Of a DNA stretch of 64,000 nt, positions 1 to 9,181 are shown piece by piece. The notes beneath the pieces were generated by a model. It saw only the letters and a list, made by a program, of their open reading frames with translations, did not search any database and was not told the origin of the DNA. Positions within the stretch are counted from its first letter, which is position 1. Each line of letters opens with the position of its first letter. Both the position numbers and the translations under genes were made by a program. Source of the stretch: Aliivibrio sifiae (lineage in GTDB: Bacteria; Pseudomonadota; Gammaproteobacteria; Enterobacterales; Vibrionaceae); NCBI RefSeq assembly GCF_002954705.1, contig NZ_MSCO01000004.1:41385-105384 (forward strand), read 5' to 3'.

Positions 1-2
1 TT

Positions 3-377
3 GCGCTTTACAGACATAAATTTCTTAGATGGCCCCTCATTCTCGTGTGTTGGGTTATCTTTGTCTGTGCGGCAAATAATATTGGTTTATTGAGTTCGTG
101 CTCTTTGCCGTTGAATGATCCTGCATCTAATTCGGTCCAGCAGAAGTTAGACGCAGAGCAAGGTAAAAATGGGTTAACCGACAAATGTGAGTTATCGGAT
201 CATTTAGTCCATTTTGAACAACATCAAGTTGGCGAGCATGTACTTATTGTGCAGATATTTACAGTCCTATTAATAATAGGGTTGCTGTTATCTTTTAGTT
301 ATACCTCCTTATTTACAGAGCCCATTCTTCATAAAGGAAGGCGGCTTCATCTCAAGTTCTGTGTTTTTAGAGAATAA
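3..377 (+). CDS. ScsA-like small membrane protein, 5' end probably outside window
   Basis: The frame is open from base 3, so the true start may be upstream; the first in-window candidate start is a GTG at 45. It encodes a hydrophobic N-terminal segment (PLILVCWVIFVCAA), a Cys/His-containing periplasmic-looking middle (including CELSDHLVHF) and a second membrane helix (VLIVQIFTVLLIIGLLLSF) before a basic tail. It lies directly upstream of scsB in the same orientation with a 57-base gap. Position and topology match ScsA of the suppressor-of-copper-sensitivity operon, but I recognise it mainly by context. It could equally be another small DUF-type protein associated with thiol or copper proteins. 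Confidence 0.55.
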   Translation, partial: ALYRHKFLRWPLILVCWVIFVCAANNIGLLSSCSLPLNDPASNSVQQKLDAEQGKNGLTDKCELSDHLVHFEQHQVGEHVLIVQIFTVLLIIGLLLSFSYTSLFTEPILHKGRRLHLKFCVFRE

Positions 378-434
378 ATAATCGAATGTTTTTATCGACA
401 TTCGACGTATATTTATTTTTTAAAGGAAACACAA

Positions 435-2531
435 ATGCAAAAATCAGTAATGACAGCACGTATAGTCCTCTTTGGGCTATTCGCGATGCTGTGCAGCGTA
501 TTTATATCCGTTGCTCAAGCAGAAACTCCGAATACTGGGTGGCTTAAAAACCCAAATCATACCCCGATTGAAACTCGTTTTGTTCTTACAGGGCAAATCA
601 ATAAAGTTGATCAAACCGTTGCTGGATTCTTAGAAATTCGTCTTTCGGGCGATTGGAAAACCTATTGGAGAAGCCCTGGCGAAGGGGGAATAGCCCCTAG
701 TATGGATTGGGATGACTCTCAAAATATCCGTAATATTGATTGGTATTGGCCTTACCCAAAACGTTTCGACCTACTTGGTATTGAAACCTTAGGTTATAAA
801 GGAAGTGTTATTTTTCCGATGACGCTCCATATTGACGACCTCAATAAGCCAGTTACTTTTAAGGCTGATCTCACCTTGTCATCTTGTACCACTATCTGCG
901 TACTGACTGACTATCCATTTGAACTGACGTTCACTCCTACCGATTTAACGCTTTCTAAAGAAGCGATGCACGTTTATGCCCAAGGGCTAAGTCAGGTTCC
1001 GAAAGAATCGGCATTGATCAGCGATGTGAAAGCGGTGTGGGATGCGACAAAAATGCAGCTTCAGGTTACAGCAACCAAAAAAATGGGATGGATTGCGCCT
1101 GATGTCTTGGTTGATGGCCCTTCCGATGAAATGCAGGATGATAATTTCTCCCGTCCAAAGATTGATGTGGATGGCGATAATATTACCGCAACTTTTGATG
1201 TGAGTAGTTGGATGGGTACCCCCGACCTAACCGGTGAAGATATCAGTGTTACCTTAAAAGATAAGGAATTCATTGCTGAACAACCTGCAAGTATTGCTGA
1301 TGGAATGATCACAAGCAGTAATGGACTCCAATCCATCGTAAAAATGATTCTATTTGCTTTATTTGGAGGTTTACTTTTAAACGTAATGCCATGTGTATTC
1401 CCTGTACTGGGAATGAAGTTAAGTAGTGTTATTTCAGCTCAAGGCCTTGAGAAAAAACAGATTAAATTGCAGTTTTTAGCTTCTGCAAGTGGGATTATTT
1501 TCTCTTTTTGGCTTCTTGCCTCTTTCTTAGTTGTGCTCAAGTTATCGGGGAGTGCCATTGGGTGGGGGATTCAATTTCAGAGTGCGTGGTTTATTGGCAT
1601 TATGGCTCTAATTACGGTGCTATTTGGTGCCAATATGCTGAGCTTATTTGAAATCCGATTATCATCAAATACCAATACTTGGATAGCATCAAAAGGGAAT
1701 AACTCCTATTTTGGTCACTTTATTCAAGGAATGTTTGCTACCTTACTTTCTACTCCTTGCTCTGCGCCTTTCTTAGGTACAGCCGTTGCTTTTGCTTTAG
1801 CAACAAATATTCCAACCATGTATGGCATATTCACCGCGTTAGCGCTTGGTATGGCGTCTCCGTGGATATTGGTTGCTATCTTCCCATCTATAGCTCTTTC
1901 GTTACCAAAACCCGGACCATGGATGAGTAAGCTGAAATATCTCTTTGGTGGAATGATGTTAGTTACCAGTATTTGGTTGTTGAATTTACTTTCTAATCAT
2001 CTACCTGAACTTTGGATTTATGGTATTGCAGTGATAGCGGGAGGCGTAATTTTACTGAGAACCGTTCAAGTTCACAGTAAAAAAGCGGTGGGGTGGTTGA
2101 GTATTTTATTTGCGGTCACGTTTGGTTTTGGCACCGTGATAGACAGTATGACCTCAACGGATCTCCTTCCTGCTGAACCTCAATGGGTCCCCTTATCGAG
2201 TGAATCTATTCAGCAATATGTCAATGAAGGGAAAGTGGTATTTGTTGATGTTACCGCTGATTGGTGTGTGACGTGTAAGGCGAACAAAATTGGAGTGTTG
2301 CTTCAAGAGCCGGTTTATAGCGAGTTAAACAGCACCAATGTTATTGCTATGCAAGGAGACTGGACAGTACCTAGTGAAGAGATTACTACTTATTTGCAAG
2401 AGCATGGCCGATTTGGTGTGCCATTTAACGTGGTTTATGGCCCTAGTGCGCCAAATGGCATCGAACTTCCGGTTATTTTGAATGAAAAAGTCGTTATGGA
2501 CGCGATTAAAAAAGCGGGAAGTAAGCAGTAA
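435..2531 (+). CDS. scsB: ScsB: DsbD-like inner-membrane thiol reductant transporter
   Basis: ScsB moves electrons from cytoplasmic thioredoxin across the inner membrane to periplasmic ScsC/ScsD partners. The 698-residue protein has a signal peptide, a periplasmic N-terminal region with a close Cys pair (C154-TTI-C158), a DsbD-type eight-helix domain from about residue 300 to 575 carrying the two channel cysteines in MPCVFP (C320) and STPCSAP (C442), and a C-terminal thioredoxin domain with WCVTC (C611, C614). An AAGGA ribosome site sits 8 bases before the ATG. The scsD start codon overlaps its stop (TAATG). The length is slightly longer than enterobacterial ScsB. DsbD itself has the same three-part architecture, but the ScsD and ScsC neighbours favour ScsB. 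Confidence 0.9.
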   Translation: MQKSVMTARIVLFGLFAMLCSVFISVAQAETPNTGWLKNPNHTPIETRFVLTGQINKVDQTVAGFLEIRLSGDWKTYWRSPGEGGIAPSMDWDDSQNIRNIDWYWPYPKRFDLLGIETLGYKGSVIFPMTLHIDDLNKPVTFKADLTLSSCTTICVLTDYPFELTFTPTDLTLSKEAMHVYAQGLSQVPKESALISDVKAVWDATKMQLQVTATKKMGWIAPDVLVDGPSDEMQDDNFSRPKIDVDGDNITATFDVSSWMGTPDLTGEDISVTLKDKEFIAEQPASIADGMITSSNGLQSIVKMILFALFGGLLLNVMPCVFPVLGMKLSSVISAQGLEKKQIKLQFLASASGIIFSFWLLASFLVVLKLSGSAIGWGIQFQSAWFIGIMALITVLFGANMLSLFEIRLSSNTNTWIASKGNNSYFGHFIQGMFATLLSTPCSAPFLGTAVAFALATNIPTMYGIFTALALGMASPWILVAIFPSIALSLPKPGPWMSKLKYLFGGMMLVTSIWLLNLLSNHLPELWIYGIAVIAGGVILLRTVQVHSKKAVGWLSILFAVTFGFGTVIDSMTSTDLLPAEPQWVPLSSESIQQYVNEGKVVFVDVTADWCVTCKANKIGVLLQEPVYSELNSTNVIAMQGDWTVPSEEITTYLQEHGRFGVPFNVVYGPSAPNGIELPVILNEKVVMDAIKKAGSKQ

Positions 2532-3028
2532 TGAGAAAGAAAATGAAACGTTGGGGTAAAGAGACACTTATTTATCTTGTTGTGATCATTGTTCTTAGCA
2601 TTGCTGTTGATGCATGGAGAACCAAAGATATGCCAGTTAATACCGCCCCTGTTCTTGAGGGGATAAGTGCTACCGGAGAGGTTATTGATGTCATTGCTAT
2701 GAGTCAAAAGAAACCAGTCATCGTTTACTTTTGGGCGACGTGGTGTGCAGCGTGTCGATTTGTGACGCCAACGATTAATTGGTTCAGTGACTCTTATCAA
2801 GTTGTAGGAATAAGTACAAGTTCAGGAGAAGACAGAAGAGTATCTGGCTACATGGCATCTCATAATTATACCTTCACCAACATTAATGATACGTACGGTG
2901 ATATTTCAAGAACGTGGGGTATTCGAGTAACCCCAACGATCGTCATTATCGATAAAGGCGAGATAAAAAATATCACCACGGGGATAACAACACCTCCGGG
3001 CTTACTTGCTCGCTTATCACTTATTTAA
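2531..3028 (+). CDS. scsD: ScsD: membrane-tethered TlpA-like thioredoxin
   Basis: A 165-residue periplasm-facing thioredoxin anchored by one N-terminal helix (about residues 10-27, LIYLVVIIVLSIAVDAW). The active site is WCAAC (C72, C75), and the cis-proline loop is RVTPTI. It starts within the scsB stop codon, so it is translationally coupled to its probable electron donor. The N-terminus and AWRTKDMP stretch resemble Salmonella ScsD. Its likely job is reducing periplasmic disulfides or copper-oxidised thiols; the specific client is unknown. The gene order is scsB-scsD-scsC, so D precedes C here. Confidence 0.85.
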   Translation: MRKKMKRWGKETLIYLVVIIVLSIAVDAWRTKDMPVNTAPVLEGISATGEVIDVIAMSQKKPVIVYFWATWCAACRFVTPTINWFSDSYQVVGISTSSGEDRRVSGYMASHNYTFTNINDTYGDISRTWGIRVTPTIVIIDKGEIKNITTGITTPPGLLARLSLI

Positions 3029-3050
3029 CGAATAAATTTGGACAATGAAT

Positions 3051-3779
3051 ATGAAATTTAAAACGAAATTAATCACAACACTGGTAATGGCATGCTTATT
3101 TTCTCCTTTTGCTTCTGCAATGACTCAGTCAGAGAAAATTGAAGATATTAATGAGATGCTTAAAGGAAATCCTACGATTATTGATAGTCTTCATGAAAGT
3201 TTAGCGATGTATATTGTTCAACAAGGTAACTATCAAAAAACATTGGCGGATTATCATGATTATATGTACAACAATCCAGACCTTCCGTCGTTTGGTGCCA
3301 AAGATCCCAAGCTAACTATTGTGGTGTTAACTGATTTAAGTTGCCCGTGGTGTAAAAAATTAGATCCAGTTTTAATGAAATTGGTCGATGAGCATCCTGA
3401 TGACCTTAAAGTTATAAACATTTATGTGCCACTTAAAGAGGGTTCAAATCCGACGAACTCGGCAACCTTTGCAATGAGAGTATGGAAAGAAAGCCCTGAG
3501 AAATTTAATAAGATCAATGAAACCTTATTAAGTAAACCTGGAATTCACAATATGCGCTCTATTATGAAGGTCGCTAAAGCAAATGGTGCAGAAAAATACG
3601 TATCAACTAATAACGAAGTGAAAGATATGGTGGCGAAGAACTACCAACTATTTACGGACTTAGGTGTGCGAGGGACACCTGCTATGTTGACCGATGGCCA
3701 ACTTCTTCCGGGATATTTACCTTATGAAAAATTAGCGCCAATGGTTGAAGCTAAAATCGCAGAAAAATCGGGTAAATAG
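3051..3779 (+). CDS. scsC: ScsC: periplasmic DsbA/DsbG-like thiol oxidoreductase
   Basis: A secreted thioredoxin-fold protein: signal peptide ending at FASA, an N-terminal helical extension of roughly 60 residues (IEDINEMLKGNPTIIDSL and following), then a thioredoxin domain with CPWC (C98, C101) and the cis-proline motif RGTPAM. The extension resembles the ScsC N-terminal domain that drives trimerisation in Proteus ScsC, so an oligomeric isomerase-like protein is likely; that is inference. ScsB would keep it reduced. ATG 3051 is preferred over ATG 3045 because the GGA ribosome site is 8 bases away from it but only 2 from the upstream one. A strong terminator follows. Confidence 0.82.
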   Translation: MKFKTKLITTLVMACLFSPFASAMTQSEKIEDINEMLKGNPTIIDSLHESLAMYIVQQGNYQKTLADYHDYMYNNPDLPSFGAKDPKLTIVVLTDLSCPWCKKLDPVLMKLVDEHPDDLKVINIYVPLKEGSNPTNSATFAMRVWKESPEKFNKINETLLSKPGIHNMRSIMKVAKANGAEKYVSTNNEVKDMVAKNYQLFTDLGVRGTPAMLTDGQLLPGYLPYEKLAPMVEAKIAEKSGK

Positions 3780-3814
3780 TTACTTTAGAATTGAGTCTAC
3801 CGTGATTTAAAAAC

Positions 3815-3851
3815 AAAAACGCCGCCAATATTAACTATTGGCGGCGTTTTT
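3815..3851. terminator. Bidirectional rho-independent terminator, scsC/gor
   Basis: A 15-bp stem (AAAACGCCGCCAATA with its complement) closes a 5-base loop. It is flanked by A-rich DNA on the left and a T run on the right, so it can stop both the scs operon and the convergent gor transcript. Confidence 0.9.
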
Positions 3852-3877
3852 TATCGTTAAAACAGTCTAAAAATAGA

Positions 3878-5233
3878 CTATCGCATCGTTACAAATTCTT
3901 CAGAACCTGTTGGGTGGATAGCAACAACTGCATCGAAATCAGCCTTAGTTGCGCCCATCTTCATTGCTACTGCAAAACCTTGGATCATTTCATCAACTGT
4001 GAAACCGATACCGTGTAGGCCAACGACTTTCTCGTCTTCACCCGCACAAACTAGTTTCATTTTACAAGGTTGACGGTGCTTAGTTACCGCTGTGTACATT
4101 GCAGTGAAGCCTGATGTGTACACTTTTACGTTGTCTTTGCCGTATTGCTCGTCAGCTTCTTGTTCAGTAAGACCAATCGTGCCAATCGGTGGGTGGCTAA
4201 ATACAACAGTAGGAACTAATGTGTAGTCCATTTTTGCGTTTGTTTGACCGTTGAATAGACGCTCAGACAATAAACGCCCCGCTTTAACTGCGATAGGAGT
4301 TAGCTCAATACCGCCTTCCATGATGTCACCTACACAGTAGATGCCTTTCACGTTAGTTTCTTGGTATTCATCAACTTTGATGTAACCGCGATCGTTAGTA
4401 GCAACGCCTGTTTTTTCTAGGTTGATAGCATCAGTCGCAGGGTGACGACCAATTGCCCAAATTAGCGTATCAACGTTTTGTGTTTCACCATTTTCTAGGT
4501 GAAGTGTTAGGCTGCCATCCGCTTCTTTCACTACTTCTTTTGGTACAGAGTGAGTATGAAGAGTTGGGCCTTCTGTGTTCATCACTTCAACTAGCGTATC
4601 GATGATCATTGGGTCAAAGCTACGAAGAGGAGATTCTTTACGGCAGAATAGGTGAGTTTCAGTGCCTAGAGAATGAAGAACACCAGCGATTTCAACCGCA
4701 ATGTAACCTGCACCAATAACCGCAACACGTTTTGGTTGCTCCATTAGTTCAAAGAAACCGTTTGAATCGATACCGTGTTCAGCACCTGGAATATTTGGGA
4801 TTGATGGACGACCACCAACAGCAATAAGAATATGATCCGCAGTGTAGTGTTCGCCATTAACTTCAACAGTGTTTGCGTCTACAAACTTAGCGAAACCTTT
4901 AATTACATTGATTTTATTGTTACCAAGAACGCGATCGTAAGATTCATGAATACGACCAATGTAAGCTTGGCGGTTTTCAACCATTTTGCTCCAGTTGAAT
5001 TTTTTCAGTTCAACATCAAAGCCGTAATCTTCAGCGTATAAGTTAATCGCTTCAGCAACTTGTGCACCATGCCACATCACTTTCTTAGGAACACAACCTA
5101 CGTTTACACAAGTGCCGCCAAGCTCTTGCGCTTCAATAAGAGCAACTTTTGCGCCGTGCATAGCCGCACGGTTTGCTGATGCGATACCGCCAGAACCACC
5201 GCCGATACAGATATAATCAAAATGCGTAGCCAT
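3878..5233 (-). CDS. gor: Glutathione reductase
   Basis: A flavoprotein that reduces glutathione disulfide with NADPH in the cytosol. The 451-residue sequence has the FAD dinucleotide fold (GGGSGG near residue 11), the redox-active disulfide [13 protein letters not shown] (C42, C47), a second Rossmann motif (IGAGYIAVE) for NADPH and the C-terminal catalytic His-Glu stretch HPTGSEE. Length matches the enterobacterial enzyme (about 450). It stands alone, convergent with the scs operon and downstream of rlmJ on the same strand. The neighbouring thiol cluster may be coincidental. Other family members such as mercuric or lipoamide reductase fit less well, because the [13 protein letters not shown] and HPTGSEE contexts are glutathione-reductase-like. 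Confidence 0.96.
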   Translation of the reverse strand: MATHFDYICIGGGSGGIASANRAAMHGAKVALIEAQELGGTCVNVGCVPKKVMWHGAQVAEAINLYAEDYGFDVELKKFNWSKMVENRQAYIGRIHESYDRVLGNNKINVIKGFAKFVDANTVEVNGEHYTADHILIAVGGRPSIPNIPGAEHGIDSNGFFELMEQPKRVAVIGAGYIAVEIAGVLHSLGTETHLFCRKESPLRSFDPMIIDTLVEVMNTEGPTLHTHSVPKEVVKEADGSLTLHLENGETQNVDTLIWAIGRHPATDAINLEKTGVATNDRGYIKVDEYQETNVKGIYCVGDIMEGGIELTPIAVKAGRLLSERLFNGQTNAKMDYTLVPTVVFSHPPIGTIGLTEQEADEQYGKDNVKVYTSGFTAMYTAVTKHRQPCKMKLVCAGEDEKVVGLHGIGFTVDEMIQGFAVAMKMGATKADFDAVVAIHPTGSEEFVTMR

Positions 5234-5315
5234 TACTTTCTCTCCAATAATTTTTTAATTCTTTTTACATACTATGTATGAAATGCGACCAAATTTTTCT
5301 TTTTCAAGGTCTATT

Positions 5316-5420
5316 AGGTTTCAGGTCGCTTCGCTTGCAGGTTTCAGGAAGGAGATAAAACTGAGCAATGCTATCTGCTTTTCCTGAATCCTTTGAGGGA
5401 GCTTGCGACCGGCCTGAACC
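5316..5420. repeat. Long imperfect palindrome between gor and rlmJ
   Basis: The sequence AGGTTTCAGG occurs at 5316-5325 and again at 5339-5348, and near-complements occur at 5380-5391 (TTCCTGAATCCT) and 5405-5420 (GCGACCGGCCTGAACC). Together they form a roughly 105-base imperfect hairpin with an inner AGATA/TATCT pair. It lies in non-coding DNA upstream of gor, so it may shape the gor leader RNA. It looks like a dispersed intergenic repeat rather than a simple terminator, because no T run follows either arm. Confidence 0.65.
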
Positions 5421-5428
5421 CTTATTTT

Positions 5429-6268
5429 TTATTCTGGAACAATCCACTCAACTTTAAAGTGACCTGTTGCTGGTGCAATTGCTTCTTTTAAGAAAGGCAA
5501 AATAGTGTTCATTTGGCTTTCTAATTTCCACGGTGGGTTAATGACGATCATGCCAGATGCTGTCATGCCACGCTCGTTAGTATCTGCAGAAACACCCAAC
5601 TCAATTTGTAGAATGTTACGGATATCTAATTTTTTAAGTCCTTTAATCATATCGTCGATGTCACAACGATTAACCACTGGATACCAAATCGCATAAATGC
5701 CTGTTGCCCAGCGCTTGTGGCTTTGGCCAATAGCGTTAACGACATCGTAATATTCTTTTGCAAGCTCATAAGGTGGGTCGATTAGGACTAATCCTCGGCG
5801 CTCTTTTGGTGGAAGACTTGCTTTTAATCGTGCAAAGCCGTCTTCTTTATAAATAGACACTTGGCGATCACGGTGGAACTCTTGCTCAAGCAGAGGGTGA
5901 TCAGCAGGATGAAGCTCGGTTAATACCATACGATCTTGACGACGCAGGTGAGCATGACCAACACGAGGTGAGCCTGGGTAATAACGCAGCTCTTCACCGT
6001 CGTTTAATTCAGTGATGGCATTTAGGTAGCTTGTGATCTCTTCAGGAAGGTCAGTTTGCTCCCAAATGCGAGCGATACCTTGCTTGTATTCACCTGTTTT
6101 TTCAGACCATTCATGCGTTAAATCGTAACGACCAACCCCTGAGTGGGTGTCGTGATAAACAAATGGCTTATCTTTTTGTGTTAATGAATTAAGGATAAGG
6201 CTTTGAACAATGTGTTTAACCACATCGGCATGGTTGCCTGCATGAAAACTGTGACGATAACTTAGCAT
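5429..6268 (-). CDS. rlmJ: 23S rRNA (adenine-2030 N6)-methyltransferase
   Basis: RlmJ methylates A2030 of 23S rRNA using S-adenosylmethionine. The 279-residue protein opens with the family hallmark MLSYRHSFHAGNHADVVKH and carries the N6-adenine methyltransferase catalytic motif as DPPYE (in GLVLIDPPYE). Length equals that of E. coli RlmJ (280). It is divergent from prlC, which is also its neighbour in enterobacteria. No paralogue is visible nearby. Confidence 0.95.
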   Translation of the reverse strand: MLSYRHSFHAGNHADVVKHIVQSLILNSLTQKDKPFVYHDTHSGVGRYDLTHEWSEKTGEYKQGIARIWEQTDLPEEITSYLNAITELNDGEELRYYPGSPRVGHAHLRRQDRMVLTELHPADHPLLEQEFHRDRQVSIYKEDGFARLKASLPPKERRGLVLIDPPYELAKEYYDVVNAIGQSHKRWATGIYAIWYPVVNRCDIDDMIKGLKKLDIRNILQIELGVSADTNERGMTASGMIVINPPWKLESQMNTILPFLKEAIAPATGHFKVEWIVPE

Positions 6269-6420
6269 GGATGAACTCTCACTATTGGAATCACATGATT
6301 ATACCCAAGTTTATAGCTCAATGTGTCTACTCTTGCATCAACCATTGAAATTTTATCCATTAAGCACCATCTTTAAGGGATAAGCCGATCCTAAAAACGA
6401 AAAATAGAAAAGGAATGAAT

Positions 6421-8463
6421 ATGTCTAACCCGTTACTTACCTTTACTGACTTACCGTTGTTTTCTCAAATTAAGCCTGAACACATTCAGCCAGCGGTAGA
6501 ACAAGCCATTGCTGATTGTCGCGCGAAAGTGGAAGACGTATTAGCGTCTGATGCTGTTCCAAGTTGGGAGAGTATTATTATTCCTCTAGCAGAAACCGAT
6601 GATCGCCTAAGTCGCATTTGGTCACCAGTGAGCCATTTGAACTCAGTACAAAATAGTGAAGAACTGCGTGAAGCGTATGAAGCGTGTTTACCTGCGTTAT
6701 CTGAGTACGGCACGTGGGTTGGTCAACATAAAGGACTGTACGAAGCATATAAATCGATCAAAGAGAGTGAGACGTTTGCAACCCTATCTCAAGCTCAACA
6801 AAAAACCATTGTTGATGAGCTGCGTGATTTTGAATTATCAGGCATTGGTTTACCTGCTGATCAACAAAAGCGCTACGGTGAGATCAGTAAGCGTACTTCA
6901 GAATTAAGCTCAAATTTCAGCAATAATGTGCTTGATGCAACCATGGGTTGGTCAAAACACATTACTGATGAAGCTGAATTATCAGGTTTACCAGAATCAG
7001 CAATGGCAGCAGCAAAAGCCGCGGCAGAAGCAAAAGAGTTAGACGGTTGGTTACTAACACTAGAAATGCCCTCGTACATTCCGATCATGACTTATGCTGA
7101 TAATAAACCACTGCGTCGTGAAATTTATGAAGCGTTCGTTACTCGCGCATCGGATCGTGGTCCAAATGCTGGTAAATGGGATAACACCGATTTAATTTCT
7201 GAAGAGTTGCAACTTCGTCATGAAGTATCACGTCTATTAGGTTTTGCTTCTTACAGTGAAAAGTCATTAGCAACCAAAATGGCGGAAAGCCCAACGCAAG
7301 TACTGGGTTTCTTAAATGACTTAGCAGCGAAAGCGAAACCACAAGGCGAGCGTGAAGTACAAGAGCTAAAAGCCTTTGTAAAAGAAGAGTTTGATATTGA
7401 TGAGTTAGATCTGTGGGATGTGACTTATTACTCTGAAAAGCTAAAACAAAAGCTGTACCAAATCTCTGATGAAGAGCTACGCCCTTACTTCCCTGAATCA
7501 AAAGCAGTATCTGGCCTATTTGAGGTCTTAAACCGTCTATTTGGTATGACAGTGGTTGAACGTGAAGGCGTTGACGTATGGCATGAGTCAGTGCGTTTCT
7601 TTGATATCTTTGATTCTACCAATACCTTGCGTGGTAGTTTTTACTTAGATTTATACGCGCGTGAGCACAAACGTGGTGGCGCATGGATGGACGAGTGTCG
7701 TGTGCGTCGTATTACTGAAAATGGTGAACTGCAAACGCCAGTGGCGTACTTAACCTGTAACTTCAGTAAGCCTATTGGTGGTAAGCCAGCGCTGTTTACT
7801 CATGATGAAGTGGTTACTTTATTCCACGAATTTGGTCATGGTATTCACCACATGCTAACGCAAATTGATGTGGCGTCAGTGTCTGGTATCAATGGCGTGC
7901 CTTGGGATGCGGTTGAGCTACCAAGTCAGTTCCTAGAAAACTGGTGTTATGAAGAAGAAGCGTTGGCGTTTATTTCTGGTCACTATGAAACGGGTGAGCC
8001 ACTGCCAAAAGAGATGCTAGATAAAATGCTTGCGGCGAAAAACTTTCAATCAGCGATGTTTATTTTACGTCAGCTAGAGTTCGGTATGTTCGATTTCACG
8101 CTGCACACAAATTACGATCCTGATTTAGGTGCAAAAGTATTAGAAACGCTGGCTGAAGTAAAAGCGAAAGTCGCAGTATTACCAAGTGTTGAGTGGAACC
8201 GTTTCTCTCACAGCTTTAGCCATATTTTTGCAGGTGGTTACGGTGCGGGTTATTACAGCTATCTATGGGCAGAAGTATTATCGGCAGATGCGTTCTCTCG
8301 TTTTGAAGAAGAAGGTATTTTTAATACGGAAACAGGTCAAAGTTTCTTAAATAATATTCTTGAAATGGGCGGCAGTGAAGAGCCAATGGAATTGTTTAAA
8401 CGCTTCCGTGGCCGTGAGCCACAAGTGGATGCGATGCTGCGTCATGCGGGTATAGGGGCTTAA
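6421..8463 (+). CDS. prlC: Oligopeptidase A (M3 zinc metallopeptidase)
   Basis: A cytoplasmic oligopeptidase that degrades short peptides, including signal-peptide fragments. The zinc site HEFGHGIHH is followed by the downstream glutamate region ELPSQFLENW typical of M3 peptidases. The N-terminus (MSNPLLTFTDLPLFSQI) and the 680-residue length match E. coli PrlC. ATG 6421 is chosen over ATG 6415 because the AGGA ribosome site ends directly against 6415 but lies 6 bases before 6421. Transcribed away from rlmJ, it ends in the palindromic spacer before cyaY. Confidence 0.95.
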   Translation: MSNPLLTFTDLPLFSQIKPEHIQPAVEQAIADCRAKVEDVLASDAVPSWESIIIPLAETDDRLSRIWSPVSHLNSVQNSEELREAYEACLPALSEYGTWVGQHKGLYEAYKSIKESETFATLSQAQQKTIVDELRDFELSGIGLPADQQKRYGEISKRTSELSSNFSNNVLDATMGWSKHITDEAELSGLPESAMAAAKAAAEAKELDGWLLTLEMPSYIPIMTYADNKPLRREIYEAFVTRASDRGPNAGKWDNTDLISEELQLRHEVSRLLGFASYSEKSLATKMAESPTQVLGFLNDLAAKAKPQGEREVQELKAFVKEEFDIDELDLWDVTYYSEKLKQKLYQISDEELRPYFPESKAVSGLFEVLNRLFGMTVVEREGVDVWHESVRFFDIFDSTNTLRGSFYLDLYAREHKRGGAWMDECRVRRITENGELQTPVAYLTCNFSKPIGGKPALFTHDEVVTLFHEFGHGIHHMLTQIDVASVSGINGVPWDAVELPSQFLENWCYEEEALAFISGHYETGEPLPKEMLDKMLAAKNFQSAMFILRQLEFGMFDFTLHTNYDPDLGAKVLETLAEVKAKVAVLPSVEWNRFSHSFSHIFAGGYGAGYYSYLWAEVLSADAFSRFEEEGIFNTETGQSFLNNILEMGGSEEPMELFKRFRGREPQVDAMLRHAGIGA

Positions 8464-8467
8464 GGGA

Positions 8468-8596
8468 TAAGACGCAGCAAGCTGCTTGAGGGCGGCTTCG
8501 CCTTGAGACGAGCAAAGCTCTGGAGAAGGACTTTACTCTCAAGGGCGAAGCCCGTCTTTAGAAAATTTATTTTCTTCTTAAGCCGCAGGCGTCTTA
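8468..8596. repeat. Long imperfect palindrome between prlC and cyaY
   Basis: The outer arms are TAAGACGC (8468-8475) and GCGTCTTA (8589-8596). The inner arms are GGGCGGCTTCGCCTTGAG and the near-complementary CTCAAGGGCGAAGCCC. The element fills the space between the convergent prlC and cyaY stop codons and can fold into a long branched hairpin, so it may act as a bidirectional terminator. Its GCTTCGC-rich arms recall the palindrome upstream of gor. Confidence 0.65.
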
Positions 8597-8597
8597 A

Positions 8598-8912
8598 TTA
8601 AGCCCACTCAATCTCTTCATCTGCGTGCTTCTGGCACTCTTCTTTTACCATCTCGATAAACTCCATGCCCGTCTTAGAACATGTCCATTTCTCATCAGTA
8701 TAAGCAAAATGGAAGCCGCCAGATTTTGATGCTAACCAGATCTCGTGCATTGGTTCTTGTTTGTTGATCACGACTTGGCTGCGGTTTTCAAACTCTAGTG
8801 TTAGAACGTTACCCGTGATTACTGGTTCAATATCTGCACCAGATTCATCAATCATATCTTCGATTAATTGCAGTTTTTCATCAACTAGTTCGTGAAATTC
8901 AGTGTTATTCAT
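8598..8912 (-). CDS. cyaY: CyaY, bacterial frataxin
   Basis: The frataxin homologue binds iron and modulates Fe-S cluster assembly on IscS. It has 104 residues (E. coli 106). The frame opens further upstream, but the start at MNNTEFHELVDEKL is right: it aligns with E. coli MNDSEFHRLAD and has an AGGAT ribosome site 8 bases ahead, whereas the upstream extension would run into the lptM promoter. Acidic N-terminal helix residues (ELVDEKLQLIEDMIDE) form the iron-binding ridge, and the conserved core NKQEPMHEIWLASKSGG is present. It is divergent from lptM-lysA, as in enterobacteria. Confidence 0.95.
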   Translation of the reverse strand: MNNTEFHELVDEKLQLIEDMIDESGADIEPVITGNVLTLEFENRSQVVINKQEPMHEIWLASKSGGFHFAYTDEKWTCSKTGMEFIEMVKEECQKHADEEIEWA

Positions 8913-8993
8913 CTTATTTATCCTATTGCTTTTCTTGGCTGTGGTGCGATTATAGAGAGCATAACCAGATATTAACACTAATGGTAAAATCTT

Positions 8994-9113
8994 ATGCAAA
9001 AAAGAGTGATAGCGTTAATGCTATTGAGTGCCTTAGCACTTGCCGGTTGCGGTCAAACTGGGGCGTTATATATGCCTGCGGATGATGCACCAAAAACAGA
9101 AGCAGCAGAATAA
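8994..9113 (+). CDS. lptM: LptM (YifL-type) small lipoprotein
   Basis: A 39-residue lipoprotein: signal segment MQKRVIALMLLSALALAGC with a lipobox ending at C19, followed by GQTGALYMP, the conserved family core. LptM assists oxidative maturation of the LptD/LptE LPS translocon in the outer membrane. It is shorter than usual automatic gene-calling limits and easily missed. Its position between divergent cyaY and downstream lysA is the same as in E. coli. There is a 68-base gap to lysA, so the two are probably co-transcribed. Confidence 0.93.
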   Translation: MQKRVIALMLLSALALAGCGQTGALYMPADDAPKTEAAE

Positions 9114-9181
9114 TTTATTTGTAGCCAGTGTATTTTGTAATGACTGGCTAATGAACACTGAACTAGACAAGGAAGATAACA

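Noticed and set aside
1061..1336. Minus-strand open frame inside scsB (91 residues)
   Set aside because: It is fully overlapped by scsB, which has clear domain similarity; no ribosome site or similarity supports the reverse frame.
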